Positions 9,045 to 19,429 of a DNA stretch of 64,000 nt are shown here, piece after piece. The stretch is taken from positions 2,852,001 through 2,916,000 of the forward strand of contig AP024629.1 in assembly GCA_019670725.1 (NCBI GenBank), written 5' to 3'. Source of the DNA: Alphaproteobacteria bacterium SO-S41 (lineage in GTDB: Bacteria > Pseudomonadota > Alphaproteobacteria > Micropepsales > Micropepsaceae). The first letter of the stretch is position 1, and the number at the start of each line of letters is the position of its first letter. The notes under the pieces are model-generated. The model was given only the letters and a program-made list of their open reading frames with translations, did no database searches and was not told the DNA's origin. Both the position numbers and the translations under genes were made by a program.

Positions 9045-10175
9045 GTGAGCGTCCCCGCAGCCGAATCACTGACTGCCCCCGTCCGCGACCGCCCGGTTCT
9101 GACCGTTTCGCTCGCGGCGATCGGCATGAACTGGCGCACGCTGAAGGACGCTGCGCCGACTGCTGAGATGGCCGCCGTCGTGAAGGCGGACGGCTACGGG
9201 CTCGGCGCCGTGCCCGCCACCGCGAAGCTGCGGGCGATGGGCTGCGAGACCTTCTTCGTCGCCACTCATGACGAAGCCTCCGCCATCCGCACCGCCGCCG
9301 GCCAATCGCGCATCTTCGTCCTCAACGGTTTCCCCCCCGGCGGCGCCGCATCCTTTGCAGCCGACGGGCTCATCCCCGTCCTCAACTCGCTCGACGAAGC
9401 CCGCGATTGGGCCGCACTCGGCGGGCGCCGCGCCTGCGCGCTCCACATCGACACCGGTCTCAACCGTGCCGGCCTCAGCACGCCTGAACTGGACGCCCTC
9501 ACCGCCGATCCCGCGCTGCTCGCCCGCCTCGATCTCGCGCTGGTGATGAGCCACCTTGCCTGCTCCGACGATGCCGGACATCCCCAGAACGCCCACCAGC
9601 TCGCCCGCTTCAAGGCGGCGCTCACGCGCCTGCCCGCCGCCCCCGCCAGCCTCGCCTCTTCCGCCGGGGTCTTCCTCGGTGCCGACTATCATTTCGATCT
9701 CATCCGCCCCGGCATCGCGCTCTATGGCGGCCATCCCTTGGCGCACGGCCCCAATCCGATGCGCGCCGCCGCCGTGCTGACGGCCGACGTGCTCGGTGTC
9801 CGCACGATCCAGCCCGGCGAACCCGCCGGCTATGGCGCGACCTTCACGGCGACCCGTGAGACCCGGCTGGCGGTCTGCAATATCGGCTATGCCGACGGCA
9901 TCCCGCGCGCGCTCTCCAATCGCGGCGTCGCCTTCATCGGCGACACGCCCTGCCCCTATGCCGGCCGCGTCTCGATGGATCTGTTGACCATCGACGTCTC
10001 CAACCTGCCGGCGTCTGAGGTCGGGCGCGGTACCGAAGTCGAGATCATCGGCCCGCACATGACGGTCGAGGACATGGCCACCCGCGCCGGCACCGCGAAC
10101 TACGAAATCCTCACCGGCCTCGGCTCGCGCTTTACGCGCCTCACAACCGACAGCCACTGGACGCGGATCGTCTAA
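9045..10175 (+). CDS. alr: Alanine racemase
   Basis: This PLP enzyme interconverts L- and D-alanine for peptidoglycan synthesis in the cytoplasm. The protein is 376 residues. The PLP lysine lies in VVKADGYGLG near residue 46, and the catalytic-tyrosine region is in the second half (AGRVSMDLLTIDVS, NIGYADGIPR). The start is a GTG that directly follows the dnaB TGA, and radA begins 3 bases after its stop, so dnaB-alr-radA are probably one transcript. Confidence 0.96.
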   Translation: MSVPAAESLTAPVRDRPVLTVSLAAIGMNWRTLKDAAPTAEMAAVVKADGYGLGAVPATAKLRAMGCETFFVATHDEASAIRTAAGQSRIFVLNGFPPGGAASFAADGLIPVLNSLDEARDWAALGGRRACALHIDTGLNRAGLSTPELDALTADPALLARLDLALVMSHLACSDDAGHPQNAHQLARFKAALTRLPAAPASLASSAGVFLGADYHFDLIRPGIALYGGHPLAHGPNPMRAAAVLTADVLGVRTIQPGEPAGYGATFTATRETRLAVCNIGYADGIPRALSNRGVAFIGDTPCPYAGRVSMDLLTIDVSNLPASEVGRGTEVEIIGPHMTVEDMATRAGTANYEILTGLGSRFTRLTTDSHWTRIV

Positions 10176-10178
10176 CCG

Positions 10179-11543
10179 ATGGCCCGCAGCAACGTCTCCT
10201 TCGTCTGCCAGCAATGCGGCGCGGTCCATTCGAAATGGGCCGGGCGCTGCGATGCGTGCGGCGGCTGGAACACGATCGTCGAGGAAGTCACCGCGTCCGG
10301 CCCCGGCGCCGGTCCGCCGTCGCGCAGCGCCGGCAAGGGCCGCAAGCTCCAGCTCGTCTCGCTCCGCAGCGACGAACCCGAGCCCCCGCGCACCTTCACC
10401 GGCGTCGGTGAACTCGACCGCGTTCTCGGCGGCGGCCTGGTGCCCGGCTCGGCGATCCTGGTCGGCGGCGATCCCGGCATCGGCAAGTCCACCATCCTGC
10501 TCCAGGCGGTCGCCTCGCTGGCACGCGCGGGCAAGCGCGTCGTCTATGTCTCCGGCGAAGAAGCCGCTGCGCAGGTGCGCCTCCGCGCCCGGCGTCTCGG
10601 CCTCGACGACGCCAATGTCGATCTCGCGATGGAGACCAACCTCAAGGACATCCTCGCGACGTTGGACGCCGCGAAACCCGACGCGGTCGTGATCGACTCC
10701 ATCCAGACTCTCTGGTCCGACGCCGTCGAAAGCGCGCCCGGTACCGTCAGCCAGGTCCGCGCCGTCTCGCAGGAGTTGGTGCGCTATGCCAAGCGCAGCA
10801 ATGCCGCCGTCATCCTCGTCGGCCATGTCACCAAGGACGGCCAGATCGCCGGTCCGCGGGTGATCGAGCACCTTGTCGATACCGTGCTCTATTTCGAGGG
10901 CGAGCGCGGCCACCAGTTCCGTATCCTGCGCGCCGTGAAGAACCGCTTCGGCCCGACCGACGAGATCGGCGTCTTCGAGATGACTGACAAAGGGCTCGCC
11001 GAAGTCCCTAATCCCTCAATGCTATTCCTCACCGGCCGCGACCAGTGGTCGAGCGGCGCGGCGGTCTTCGCCGGCGTCGAGGGCACGCGTCCCCTGCTCG
11101 TCGAAATCCAGGCCCTCGCCTCGCCCACCAGCTACGGCAATCCGCGCCGGGCCGTCGTCGGCTGGGATACGGCGCGCCTCTCGATGATCCTGGCGGTGCT
11201 GGAAACCCGCTGCGGCCTCGGCATTGGCGGGCACGACATCTATCTCAACATCGCCGGCGGCCTGAAGATCGGCGAGCCCGCGGCCGATCTCGCCGCCGCC
11301 GGTGCTCTCGTGTCCTCGGTTCTGGGCCGTCCACTGCCGTCCGATTGCGTCCTCTTCGGCGAAGTTGCCCTGTCAGGGGCGATTCGCCCGGTCAGCCAGG
11401 CCGATTCGCGTCTCAAGGAAGCCGCAAAGCTCGGATTTAAACGGGCAATCGCTCCGCCGGGTGCTAAAGCCGACGGAATCACCGTCATGACTGTCGAAAC
11501 CCTCTCCGATCTCGTCGAACGTATACGAAATAGCGACGTTTAG
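10179..11543 (+). CDS. radA: DNA repair protein RadA
   Basis: RadA is a RecA-related, DnaB-like branch-migration ATPase used in recombinational repair. The protein is 454 residues, as usual. The N-terminal C4 zinc finger is CQQCGAVHSKWAGRCDAC. Walker A is GGDPGIGKST, and the RadA-specific KNRFG motif is in RAVKNRFGPTDEIG. The C-terminal Lon-like domain starts near residue 280 (GTRPLLVEIQALASPT). It sits 3 bases downstream of alr, with cvpA 22 bases further on. Confidence 0.97.
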   Translation: MARSNVSFVCQQCGAVHSKWAGRCDACGGWNTIVEEVTASGPGAGPPSRSAGKGRKLQLVSLRSDEPEPPRTFTGVGELDRVLGGGLVPGSAILVGGDPGIGKSTILLQAVASLARAGKRVVYVSGEEAAAQVRLRARRLGLDDANVDLAMETNLKDILATLDAAKPDAVVIDSIQTLWSDAVESAPGTVSQVRAVSQELVRYAKRSNAAVILVGHVTKDGQIAGPRVIEHLVDTVLYFEGERGHQFRILRAVKNRFGPTDEIGVFEMTDKGLAEVPNPSMLFLTGRDQWSSGAAVFAGVEGTRPLLVEIQALASPTSYGNPRRAVVGWDTARLSMILAVLETRCGLGIGGHDIYLNIAGGLKIGEPAADLAAAGALVSSVLGRPLPSDCVLFGEVALSGAIRPVSQADSRLKEAAKLGFKRAIAPPGAKADGITVMTVETLSDLVERIRNSDV

Positions 11544-11565
11544 ACGTGTTAATCTCCGTTTCACC

Positions 11566-12408
11566 ATGTTCAACGTCCTAGACCTCGTCATCCTCGGCGT
11601 CCTCATCCTGTCGGCGGCTCTCGCCGCCTGGCGCGGATTCACGCACGAAATCCTCTCGATCGGCTCATGGGCCGGCGCTGCCATCGTCATGTTCGTGGCC
11701 GCGCCCTATGCGGTTCCGCTGGCCGCCGTCTATCTGGAGAGCGCGACGCTCGCGAAGATCGCGGCCTACGCCGCCGTTTTCGTTATCGCGTTGATTCCAT
11801 TGTCCTATATCAGCTACCGCATCGCCGACGGCGTACGCGGCTCGGCCATCGGCCCGGTCGATCGCCTGCTCGGCCTGGTCTTCGGCGCGGCGCGCGGCCT
11901 GGTCGTGGTCGGCATCGGCTTCCTGGTTTTCACCAGCCTGGTTGGCGAATCCCGCCTACCCGACTGGTTCAAGGAAGCGAAGCTGCGCCCTCTCATGGAA
12001 GGCTCCGGCAAGGTCATCGCCTCACTGCTGCCCGAACGCGGTACCCTGCCCGGCCAGAGCAAGCCTGCCGCGGACGAACCGGTCATCGGCGGCTCCAAAG
12101 CCAAGCCCGCCCCGGCAGCGCCCGCCGCGGCGCCTGAGCCCGCGCCTGCCGCCGAACCCGCGCCGGAAGAGGCGGAAGCGCCCCCGCCGCCCCCGAAACC
12201 CAAGCCTCCCAAGCCCGCGAAACCCGCCCCTGCGACCGAAACGCCACGCACGACCGAGAAGCCGACGGCGCGGGCAGAACGGCATGACGATGATGCGACT
12301 GGCTATGGCGAACGGGAGCGTGACGCATTAGATCAACTCATCGGAACGGCCACCGCGAGTCCTGCTGAGGACAAGCCGGCAGCCGGTGAGGCCAGCGGCC
12401 GTCGCTGA
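11566..12408 (+). CDS. cvpA: CvpA family inner-membrane protein
   Basis: The family is a small inner-membrane protein that often precedes purF and is linked to envelope homeostasis. Residues 1-150 carry four hydrophobic segments beginning FNVLDLVILGVLILSAALAAWRGF, which is typical CvpA. The remaining ~130 residues are a Pro/Ala/Lys/Glu-rich cytoplasmic tail, making it longer (280 residues) than the ~160-residue enterobacterial protein. It sits between radA and purF, the classical context. Confidence 0.9.
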   Translation: MFNVLDLVILGVLILSAALAAWRGFTHEILSIGSWAGAAIVMFVAAPYAVPLAAVYLESATLAKIAAYAAVFVIALIPLSYISYRIADGVRGSAIGPVDRLLGLVFGAARGLVVVGIGFLVFTSLVGESRLPDWFKEAKLRPLMEGSGKVIASLLPERGTLPGQSKPAADEPVIGGSKAKPAPAAPAAAPEPAPAAEPAPEEAEAPPPPPKPKPPKPAKPAPATETPRTTEKPTARAERHDDDATGYGERERDALDQLIGTATASPAEDKPAAGEASGRR

Positions 12409-12436
12409 CCTCGCCTCAGGGCGACAGGACAGCTTT

Positions 12437-13906
12437 ATGCAGCCGCTGATACACCCCTTCGATGGCGACAAGCTGAAGGAGGAGTGCGGGGTCTTCGGCG
12501 TGTTTTCACACGACGAAGCCGCAAAGTTCGCGGTCTACGGACTGCACGCTCTCCAGCATCGCGGCCAGGAAGGCGTCGGCATCGCCTCCTACGACGCGGT
12601 CGACAATCGCTTCATCCTGGAACGTCATCTCGGCCAGGTCGGTGACGTGTTCGGCGAGAACGGCCCGACGGCCAACCTTAAGGGCCGCGCCGCGATCGGC
12701 CATGTCCGCTACTCCACGACCGGCGGTTCGCTGAAGCGCAACGTGCAGCCCTTCTTCGCCGACGTGGCGGGCGGCGGTATCGCGGTCGCCCACAACGGCA
12801 ACCTCACCAACGCCAAGTCGCTGCGCGAAGAACTCCAGGCCCGCGGCGCGATCTTCTATGCGACCTCGGACACCGAGGTCATCGTCCACCTCATCGCCAC
12901 CAGCCGCCAGCGCGGCATGGTCGCGCGCATGATCGATGCGCTGCATCAGGTCGAAGGCGCCTATTCGCTCGTCGCCCTGACCCGCAAGCGTCTGATCGGC
13001 GTCCGCGACCCGCTGGGCGTCCGCCCGCTGTCGCTCGGGCGCCTCGGCGACTCCTGGATCCTTGCATCGGAAACCTGCGCCTTCGACATTATCGGCGCGA
13101 GCTTCGTGCGCGACATCGAGCCCGGCGAACTCGTCGAGATCACCGAGAACGGCGTCATCTCGCACTTCCCGTTCGCCCAACGCCGCTCGCGCTTCTGCGT
13201 CTTCGAATATGTTTATTTCGCCCGGCCCGACTCCATCGTCGAAGGCAAGAACGTCTATGACGCGCGCAAGCGCATCGGCGTCGAGCTCGCGGGCGAGGCG
13301 CCGGCCGATGCCGACATCGTCGTCGCCGTGCCGGACTCCGGCAATCCGGCCGCGATCGGGTTCGCCCAGGCAAGCGGCCTGCCATTTGAGATGGGCATCA
13401 TCCGAAATCACTATGTCGGCCGCACCTTCATCGAACCGACCGACCGGATCCGCAATCTCGGCGTGCTGATGAAGCACAACGCCAATCGGCCGGCACTGGA
13501 AGGCAAGCGCGTCATCCTGGTGGACGATTCCATCGTGCGCGGCACCACCTCTCTCAAGATTGTCCAGATGGTCCGCGACGGCGGCGCACGCGAGGTGCAT
13601 ATGCGCATCGCCAGCCCGCCGACGACCAATCCGTGTTTCTACGGCGTCGATACGCCCGACAAGGACAAGCTGCTCGCAGCGCGCATGAATCTCGATGTCG
13701 AGGCAATGCGCGCCTTCATCAAGGCCGACAGCCTCGCCTTCATCTCGCTCGACGGCCTCTATCGCGCCGTCGGCGAGCAGGCGCGCAACAACCAGCGCCC
13801 GCAATATTGCGACGCGTGCTTCAGCGGCGAATACCCGACCTCGCTGACCGACAATGCCGAAGGGCGGCAGCTGGAGCAGCTCTCGCTGCTGACCGAACAG
13901 GTCTGA
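12437..13906 (+). CDS. purF: Amidophosphoribosyltransferase
   Basis: PurF makes 5-phosphoribosylamine from PRPP and glutamine, the first step of purine synthesis. The protein is 489 residues. I chose the ATG at 12437 because it leaves a 16-residue propeptide before the nucleophile Cys17 (EE|CGVFGVF); an in-frame ATG at 12386 would overlap cvpA. Other landmarks are LQHRGQEGVG, HVRYSTTG and the PRPP loop VILVDDSIVRGTT. A C-terminal CDACFSGEYP fits the iron-sulfur ligands of the cluster-containing PurF type. Confidence 0.97.
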   Translation: MQPLIHPFDGDKLKEECGVFGVFSHDEAAKFAVYGLHALQHRGQEGVGIASYDAVDNRFILERHLGQVGDVFGENGPTANLKGRAAIGHVRYSTTGGSLKRNVQPFFADVAGGGIAVAHNGNLTNAKSLREELQARGAIFYATSDTEVIVHLIATSRQRGMVARMIDALHQVEGAYSLVALTRKRLIGVRDPLGVRPLSLGRLGDSWILASETCAFDIIGASFVRDIEPGELVEITENGVISHFPFAQRRSRFCVFEYVYFARPDSIVEGKNVYDARKRIGVELAGEAPADADIVVAVPDSGNPAAIGFAQASGLPFEMGIIRNHYVGRTFIEPTDRIRNLGVLMKHNANRPALEGKRVILVDDSIVRGTTSLKIVQMVRDGGAREVHMRIASPPTTNPCFYGVDTPDKDKLLAARMNLDVEAMRAFIKADSLAFISLDGLYRAVGEQARNNQRPQYCDACFSGEYPTSLTDNAEGRQLEQLSLLTEQV

Positions 13907-13910
13907 TCCG

Positions 13911-14630
13911 ATGACGGACAAACCTCTTGCCGGGCGCGTCGCGCTCGTGACCGGCGCGTCGCGCGGCATCGGCTTCGCGACCGCGATGGCGCTCGGCCGT
14001 ATGGGCGCGCACATCATCGCGACCGGCCGTTCGACGCGGCTGCTGGAATCGCTCGACGATGCGCTGAAGGCCGAGGGTCTGAACGCCGCGACCCTCGTGC
14101 CGTTCAACCTTCGCGACTATCCCGCGATCGACAAGCTGGGCCAGGCGATCTTCGATCGCTGGGGCAAGCTCGACATTCTCGTCGGCAATGCCGGCCAGCT
14201 CGGCCAGCTCGGTCCGATCGGCCACGTGAAACCCGACGCTTGGAACGAGCTGATCGAGGTCAATCTCACCGCGAATTATCGCCTGATCCGCTCGATGGAC
14301 CCGCTGCTGCGGATCGCGGACCATGGGCGCGCGGTCTTCCTGACCTCGGGTGCCGCGACCCAGTTCCGCGCCTATTGGGGACCCTATTCGATCACCAAGG
14401 CGGCGCTCGAAGCGCTCGCCAAGTCCTATGCGGCCGAACTCGCAGAAACCAATGTCCGCGTGAACCTCTTCAGCCCCGGCCCCGTCCGCACCGCGATGCG
14501 CGCCAAGGCGATGCCGGGCGAGGACCCGCTGACGCTTCCGACGCCGGACGATGTCGCCGTCCAGCTTACCGAGCTTTGCCTGCCGTCCTTCGACGCGCAG
14601 GGCGACGTCATCAAGTTCGCCCGCCGCTAG
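13911..14630 (+). CDS. Short-chain dehydrogenase/reductase
   Basis: This is a 239-residue classical SDR. The nucleotide-binding motif is VTGASRGIGFATA near residue 13, followed by NAG in VGNAGQLG. The catalytic Ser is in FLTSGAAT and the Tyr-Lys pair in YSITKAALEALAK. The substrate is unknown. It begins 4 bases after purF, so it is probably co-transcribed, and it converges with der at its 3' end. Conserved linkage to purF is common in alphaproteobacteria. Confidence 0.92.
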   Translation: MTDKPLAGRVALVTGASRGIGFATAMALGRMGAHIIATGRSTRLLESLDDALKAEGLNAATLVPFNLRDYPAIDKLGQAIFDRWGKLDILVGNAGQLGQLGPIGHVKPDAWNELIEVNLTANYRLIRSMDPLLRIADHGRAVFLTSGAATQFRAYWGPYSITKAALEALAKSYAAELAETNVRVNLFSPGPVRTAMRAKAMPGEDPLTLPTPDDVAVQLTELCLPSFDAQGDVIKFARR

Positions 14631-14647
14631 GCGAACGGCTCAGACAC

Positions 14648-16024
14648 CTAGTCGTCGTCCGCGTACGGATTTTTGCCGCCCCGCTTGAGGAAGCGGATCG
14701 GCGTGCCCGGCATGTCGAACGTCTCGCGGATGCCGTTTGAGAGATAGCGGATATAGTCGTCCGCCAGCTCGTCCAGCTGATTGCCGAACAGCGCGAAGGT
14801 CGGCGGCCGCGTCTTGATCTGCGTCATGTAGCGCAGCTTGATCCGGCGGCCGGAGATCGCAGGCGGCGCGTGGCGCTCCAGCGCATCGGCCAGCCAGCGA
14901 TTGAGCGCGGGCGTCGGGATGCGCTTGTTCCACACGGCTTCCGCTTCAAATACCGCCGGCATCAACCGCTCAAGCCCTTGGCCCGTCAGGCCGGACATCA
15001 TGACGATCGGCACGCCCTTCACCTGGGGCAGCTTTTCGGTCGCATCGCGTTTCAGTTCGGCGAGCCTTGCCTGCTTGTTCTCGACCAGATCCCACTTGTT
15101 GACGGCCAGCACCATCGCGCGGCCTTCCCGCTCGATCAGGTCGGCGATCGCGAGATCCTGCTTCTCGAACGGATTAGTGGAATCCATCAATACGACGACG
15201 ACTTCGGCAAAGCGGATCGCGCGCAGCGCGTCGCCGACCGACATCTTCTCGATCTTCTCGGTGATGCGCGCGCGGCGCCGCATGCCCGCGGTGTCAAACA
15301 GCTTGATCTCGCGGCCGTCCCAGTTCCAATCGACCGAGATGGAATCGCGCGTCGTTCCGGCGACCGGGCTGGTCAGCAGGCGCTCCTCGCCGATCATCCG
15401 GTTGATCAGCGTCGACTTGCCCGCATTGGGGCGGCCGACCACGGCGATGCGCAGGAACTTCTGCGGTCCGTCGTCTTCCTCGCCCTCGGGCCGGTCCCAT
15501 TCCTCGACGAAGCCCTCTTCACCGCGACGCGGCGGCCCGAACGGCGCGAGCGCGTCGAAGAGTTCGCCGATGCCTTCACCGTGTTCGGCGGACATGCCGA
15601 TCGGCTCGCCCAGGCCCAGGCCATAGGCCTCGCCAAGTCCGGTAAACCCTGCATTTCCCTCGGCCTTGTTGGCGGCGAGGATGACGGTCTTGTTGGTCTT
15701 GCGCAGGATCGCGGCAATCGCCTTGTCCTGCGGCATCACGCCGGCGCGGGCATCGATCATGAAGAGGATCACGTCGGCGAGTTCGATCGCCTTTTCCGTC
15801 TGCCGCTGGATGCGTTTGTCGAAATCGTTGTCGGCCTGGTCGTCGAGCCCGGCCGTGTCGACGATGGTGAAGGTCAGCTGTCCGATCGAGGCTTCGCCCT
15901 CGCGCCGGTCGCGCGTGACGCCGGGCATGTCATCGACCAGCGCGACCCGTTTGCCCCCCAGCCTGTTGAACAGGGTCGACTTGCCGACATTCGGCCGTCC
16001 GACGATAGCAAGCGTGAAGGTCAT
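14648..16024 (-). CDS. der: Ribosome assembly GTPase Der (EngA)
   Basis: Der acts in late 50S subunit assembly. The protein is 458 residues with two tandem G domains. The first has [19 protein letters not shown] and NKAEGN. The second has [25 protein letters not shown] and NKWD. A C-terminal KH-like domain ([20 protein letters not shown]) completes the family architecture. It is the last gene of a minus-strand set with bamB and the YfgM-like gene, the usual order. Confidence 0.98.
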   Translation of the reverse strand: MTFTLAIVGRPNVGKSTLFNRLGGKRVALVDDMPGVTRDRREGEASIGQLTFTIVDTAGLDDQADNDFDKRIQRQTEKAIELADVILFMIDARAGVMPQDKAIAAILRKTNKTVILAANKAEGNAGFTGLGEAYGLGLGEPIGMSAEHGEGIGELFDALAPFGPPRRGEEGFVEEWDRPEGEEDDGPQKFLRIAVVGRPNAGKSTLINRMIGEERLLTSPVAGTTRDSISVDWNWDGREIKLFDTAGMRRRARITEKIEKMSVGDALRAIRFAEVVVVLMDSTNPFEKQDLAIADLIEREGRAMVLAVNKWDLVENKQARLAELKRDATEKLPQVKGVPIVMMSGLTGQGLERLMPAVFEAEAVWNKRIPTPALNRWLADALERHAPPAISGRRIKLRYMTQIKTRPPTFALFGNQLDELADDYIRYLSNGIRETFDMPGTPIRFLKRGGKNPYADDD

Positions 16025-16044
16025 AAGCGCGCAAAGCGACGGCC

Positions 16045-17448
16045 CTAGCGATAGGCAGTCAGCACCCCGTCATCGTTGAGGATATAGATCGTTCCGTTGG
16101 CGGCGATCGGCGCGATGATCGAGCCGGTGCCGAGCTGATAGGTCTGTTCGACCGCACCGGTCGAGGCGGCGACGACGACCATGCGGCCGTCGGTCGAAAC
16201 CAGCACGAGATGGCCCTGCGCCATCAGCGGGCCGCTCCATTCGACGGGATCTTCGCGATCCTGCTCGTCCTGCCAACGGCCGAGATAGGTCGTCCAGGCA
16301 ACGCGCCCGCTCGACTTCTCGAAGCAGATCAGGCTGCCGTTCATCGCCGCGACATAGACATAGTCGCCCGCGACCCAGGGGGTCTGCACGCCCGCGACGT
16401 CGCGCGTCCACAGCCGCTCGCCCGAGCGCGTATCAACCGCGACCAGACGGCCGGCATGGCTGATCGCGTAGACGACATAACCGTCGAGCGCCGGACGGCC
16501 GGCGATGTCATTGATCGAGGACAGCGTGTCGGCCTGGCCCGTACGGGTCAGCGAGTCGTTCCACAGCGCGCGGCCGTTATTGGTGCGCAGCGCGTAGAGG
16601 TCGCCGTTGGTGTAGCCGATGATCGCGAGATCCGCGCTGACCGCCGGGCTGGAGCTGCCCAGGATGCTTGCGGTTTCCGAGAACACTTCCTGCGTCCACA
16701 CTTCCGCGCCCGTCGCCGCGTCCAGCGCCCAGGCGCGGTTGTCGCGGTTCATGACGTAGACGCGGCCGTCGCGGACGGTGGGCGCGGTGTGGAACGGGCT
16801 CTCGACCTTCTTCGTCCAGATCTTGCCGCCCGTGCGGACATCGAGCGCCGTGACTTCGCCGAAGCCGGTCGTGACGAACAGCCGGCCGTTTTCATAGGCG
16901 AGACCGCCGCCATAGCCCTCTTCGGCAGTGTCGCCGCCGGTGCTGAAGAAATAATAGTCCGAGCTTTCGTCGGCCACGGCCACCGAACTGCCCCACACCT
17001 CACCGCCGCTGGCTTCGTCGAACGCGCGCACGTTCGCCGCGGCGTCCAGCGTGAAGACCATGCCGTTCGCGACGATCGGCGCCGCGGTGATGGCCGACTC
17101 GGACGAGGTCGAAACGCCGACATTCGCCGTCCAGGCGACGCCGAACGTCACGGGCACGTCGGTATTGCCGACGACATTCTCGGGCGTGCCGCCGGGCTGC
17201 GTCCAGGTCGCGATATGGACCGCAGCGGGAATGCCGACGGCCTTTCCGACAAAGGCCTGGTCCTGCGCCAGCGAGTCGCCGCCGCGCGGCATCAGCGAGA
17301 TGCGCTGGCCGGGGACCTTCGCCTTTTCGGAACTGCCGAAGAGATCGCCGATCGAATCGAGCGTGCTGCAGCCGGCAAGGCCGAACGCGATAGCCAGCAC
17401 CGTCGAGCGCGCAAGCGTCATACGGAGGGAACTGACGGCCAACTTCAT
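16045..17448 (-). CDS. bamB: Outer membrane assembly lipoprotein BamB
   Basis: BamB is the beta-propeller lipoprotein of the BAM complex that inserts outer-membrane proteins. The chosen ATG at 17448 gives 467 residues beginning [19 protein letters not shown]; an internal ATG at 17421 is equally compatible. The lipobox is FGLAGC followed by [16 protein letters not shown]-type blade repeats are clear ([52 protein letters not shown]). It lies directly upstream of der and downstream of the YfgM-like gene. Confidence 0.94.
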   Translation of the reverse strand: MKLAVSSLRMTLARSTVLAIAFGLAGCSTLDSIGDLFGSSEKAKVPGQRISLMPRGGDSLAQDQAFVGKAVGIPAAVHIATWTQPGGTPENVVGNTDVPVTFGVAWTANVGVSTSSESAITAAPIVANGMVFTLDAAANVRAFDEASGGEVWGSSVAVADESSDYYFFSTGGDTAEEGYGGGLAYENGRLFVTTGFGEVTALDVRTGGKIWTKKVESPFHTAPTVRDGRVYVMNRDNRAWALDAATGAEVWTQEVFSETASILGSSSPAVSADLAIIGYTNGDLYALRTNNGRALWNDSLTRTGQADTLSSINDIAGRPALDGYVVYAISHAGRLVAVDTRSGERLWTRDVAGVQTPWVAGDYVYVAAMNGSLICFEKSSGRVAWTTYLGRWQDEQDREDPVEWSGPLMAQGHLVLVSTDGRMVVVAASTGAVEQTYQLGTGSIIAPIAANGTIYILNDDGVLTAYR

Positions 17449-17473
17449 GGACTGGACCTGATCTTGTTGCGCG

Positions 17474-18223
17474 CTACTGGGGGGCATCGGCAGGCGGTGT
17501 CTCGGGGGCCGGCGTCGCAGCGGGCGGCGCGGGTTCAAGCGGTGCGACGGGCGTGGCGGCCGGCGGCGGCGGCAACACGGCGCCGCCCTGGATGAACACG
17601 GCCATCTTGCCTGCACGATCGCGCAGCGACTGCGGCGCCGCCGCATCGGCGGCCAACGCCGTATAGGCCTCGCCCGCCGTCTTGACGTCGCCCTTGCGGA
17701 AGTCGGCGAACGCCTGGAGCTCGCGCGCCTGGAAGCGCCACGGGCTCGTGTCGCCGATCAGGTCGGCGAGGCGATTCTTAAGGACATCGGGGTTTTCGGT
17801 GTCGGCGACGGCATAGGCGGCCCGCAGGCGCGCCAGCGACTTCACCTTGTCGTCGGCCGCCGAGTTGGCGACCTTGTCGTAGAGCGCGAGCGCACCCGGC
17901 ACGTCGTTCTTGGCGAGCAGAAGACCGGCCTGGCTGAACAGCGCCATGGTCGGATAGCCCTCGCCGCCCGGCGCGGCGATCGCGGCAAAGGCGGCAATGC
18001 TCTCTTCCAGCTTGCCGTTTTCGACCAGCGCACCGGCATCGGCAAAGGTCTGCGCCGCCGCTGCGGCCTGGTTTTGCTGGTGCTGGCGCCACCAGACGAC
18101 GCCCGCCGTGGCGGCCACGGCGAGAACGGCAATGGTCAGGAAGACAGAACCGTAGCGCGCCCAGACCTTATTCAGCCGGTCGCGCCTAAGGTCTTCCTCG
18201 ACCTCGTGAAAAATGTCGGTCAA
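17474..18223 (-). CDS. YfgM-like membrane-anchored TPR protein
   Basis: A short basic cytoplasmic segment (TDIFHEVEEDLRRDRLNKVW) is followed by one transmembrane helix (SVFLTIAVLAVAATAGVVWW) and a tetratricopeptide-like periplasmic region, as in YfgM/TPR_21 proteins that cooperate with periplasmic chaperones and BamB. I favour the TTG at 18223, 249 residues, because family members begin close to the TDIF-like motif. An ATG at 18247 would add 8 residues. The C-terminus is Pro/Ala-rich. It precedes bamB by 25 bases. Confidence 0.8.
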   Translation of the reverse strand: MTDIFHEVEEDLRRDRLNKVWARYGSVFLTIAVLAVAATAGVVWWRQHQQNQAAAAAQTFADAGALVENGKLEESIAAFAAIAAPGGEGYPTMALFSQAGLLLAKNDVPGALALYDKVANSAADDKVKSLARLRAAYAVADTENPDVLKNRLADLIGDTSPWRFQARELQAFADFRKGDVKTAGEAYTALAADAAAPQSLRDRAGKMAVFIQGGAVLPPPPAATPVAPLEPAPPAATPAPETPPADAPQ

Positions 18224-18323
18224 TGAGCGGGTCCTGGCGTCACGCAAACTAGATGTGCGGCCGGGAACCTATAAATTGCGCCGCGCTGGCAGGCAAACAC
18301 CAAAAGAGCTTGCTTTCCCCGCC

Positions 18324-19151
18324 TCAGGCGGCCGTGACCGGCCTCACACCATAGGTGTGCTCGGGGGCCGGGAAGCGCCGGGCCTGGACATCGAGCGCAT
18401 AGGCGGCCGCGGCGGCGCTGATATCGGCCCCGAGATCCGCGTACCGGCGCACGAAGCTGGGCGGAGCCTCGATGAGCCCCAGCAGATCGTCGGTCACCAG
18501 TATCTGCCCATCGCAGTTCGCCGAGGCGCCGATGCCGATGGTCGGGATCGAGAGCTTCGAGGTGATCTGGTCGGCCAGACCCGGCACCATGCCCTCAAGC
18601 ACGATGGCGAACGCGCCGGCCTGTTCGATGGCGCGGCCATCGGCCATGGCGGAGGGCCACTCCTCGGCGCTGCGGCCGGCGACCTTGTAGCCCTTGAGAT
18701 TCTGCTGCTGCGGCATCAGCCCGATATGGGCCATGACCGGCACGCCGCGCTCGGCGAGGAAGCGGATCGTATCCGCCATCACCGCCCCACCCTCCAGCTT
18801 CACAGCCGCGCAGCCGGTCTCCTTCATCACGCGCGCCGCCGAGCGGAACGCCTGCTCGCGCGATTCCTCATAGGACCCGAACGGCAGATCGACCACGACC
18901 AGCGCGGTGTCGGAACCGCGCATCACGGCCTGGCCGTGATAGATCATGAGCTCCAACGGCACGGGCACGGTGCTTTCCATGCCGTGGACCACCTGGCCGA
19001 GGCTGTCGCCGACCAGCAGCAGATCGACATGCGGGTCGAGCAGCCGGGCCATCGGCGCGGTATAGGCGGTGAGCGCAACGATCGGCGTCTTGCCCTTGCG
19101 GGCGCGGAAGCGCGGCACGGTCAGGCGCTTCGTCTTGACGACAGCGGACAT
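18324..19151 (-). CDS. panB: 3-methyl-2-oxobutanoate hydroxymethyltransferase
   Basis: PanB converts alpha-ketoisovalerate to ketopantoate with methylene-tetrahydrofolate, the first committed step of pantothenate synthesis. The protein is 275 residues, the normal length. Hallmarks are [41 protein letters not shown] and [17 protein letters not shown]. It is first in the minus-strand group that continues into the YfgM-like gene after about 100 bases. Confidence 0.97.
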   Translation of the reverse strand: MSAVVKTKRLTVPRFRARKGKTPIVALTAYTAPMARLLDPHVDLLLVGDSLGQVVHGMESTVPVPLELMIYHGQAVMRGSDTALVVVDLPFGSYEESREQAFRSAARVMKETGCAAVKLEGGAVMADTIRFLAERGVPVMAHIGLMPQQQNLKGYKVAGRSAEEWPSAMADGRAIEQAGAFAIVLEGMVPGLADQITSKLSIPTIGIGASANCDGQILVTDDLLGLIEAPPSFVRRYADLGADISAAAAAYALDVQARRFPAPEHTYGVRPVTAA

Positions 19152-19429
19152 GGCGGAATCCTCGAATGGGCGAGCGGCGAAAGTGGCGTCTTCTCGTACA
19201 GCCGGAGCATTCCCCGGCGCGGGCGCCGCCCGCAGGCAGCGCGACCCATATCTATCGGCGAGGTGCGATATAGGGTTTTGTCACGCAAACTTCAATTTAC
19301 CGCGCGCGTCAGCTTTCTCGCAGCCGCGAAGGGCGGCGCGAGACATCGCCGCAACATCACATGATTATATGCGGTTAACGCGGTCCGCCATATTGCATAC
19401 ACACCCGGTGCGGCCCTAAATCCCCTGTA

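Noticed and set aside
9066-10913. 615-codon minus-strand frame across alr and radA
   Set aside because: It spans two well-defined plus-strand genes and has no recognisable motif.
18239-19291. Repeated 12-mer GTCACGCAAACT near the YfgM-like and panB upstream regions
   Set aside because: Two copies at different distances from the gene starts; too short and inconsistently placed to claim a regulatory site.
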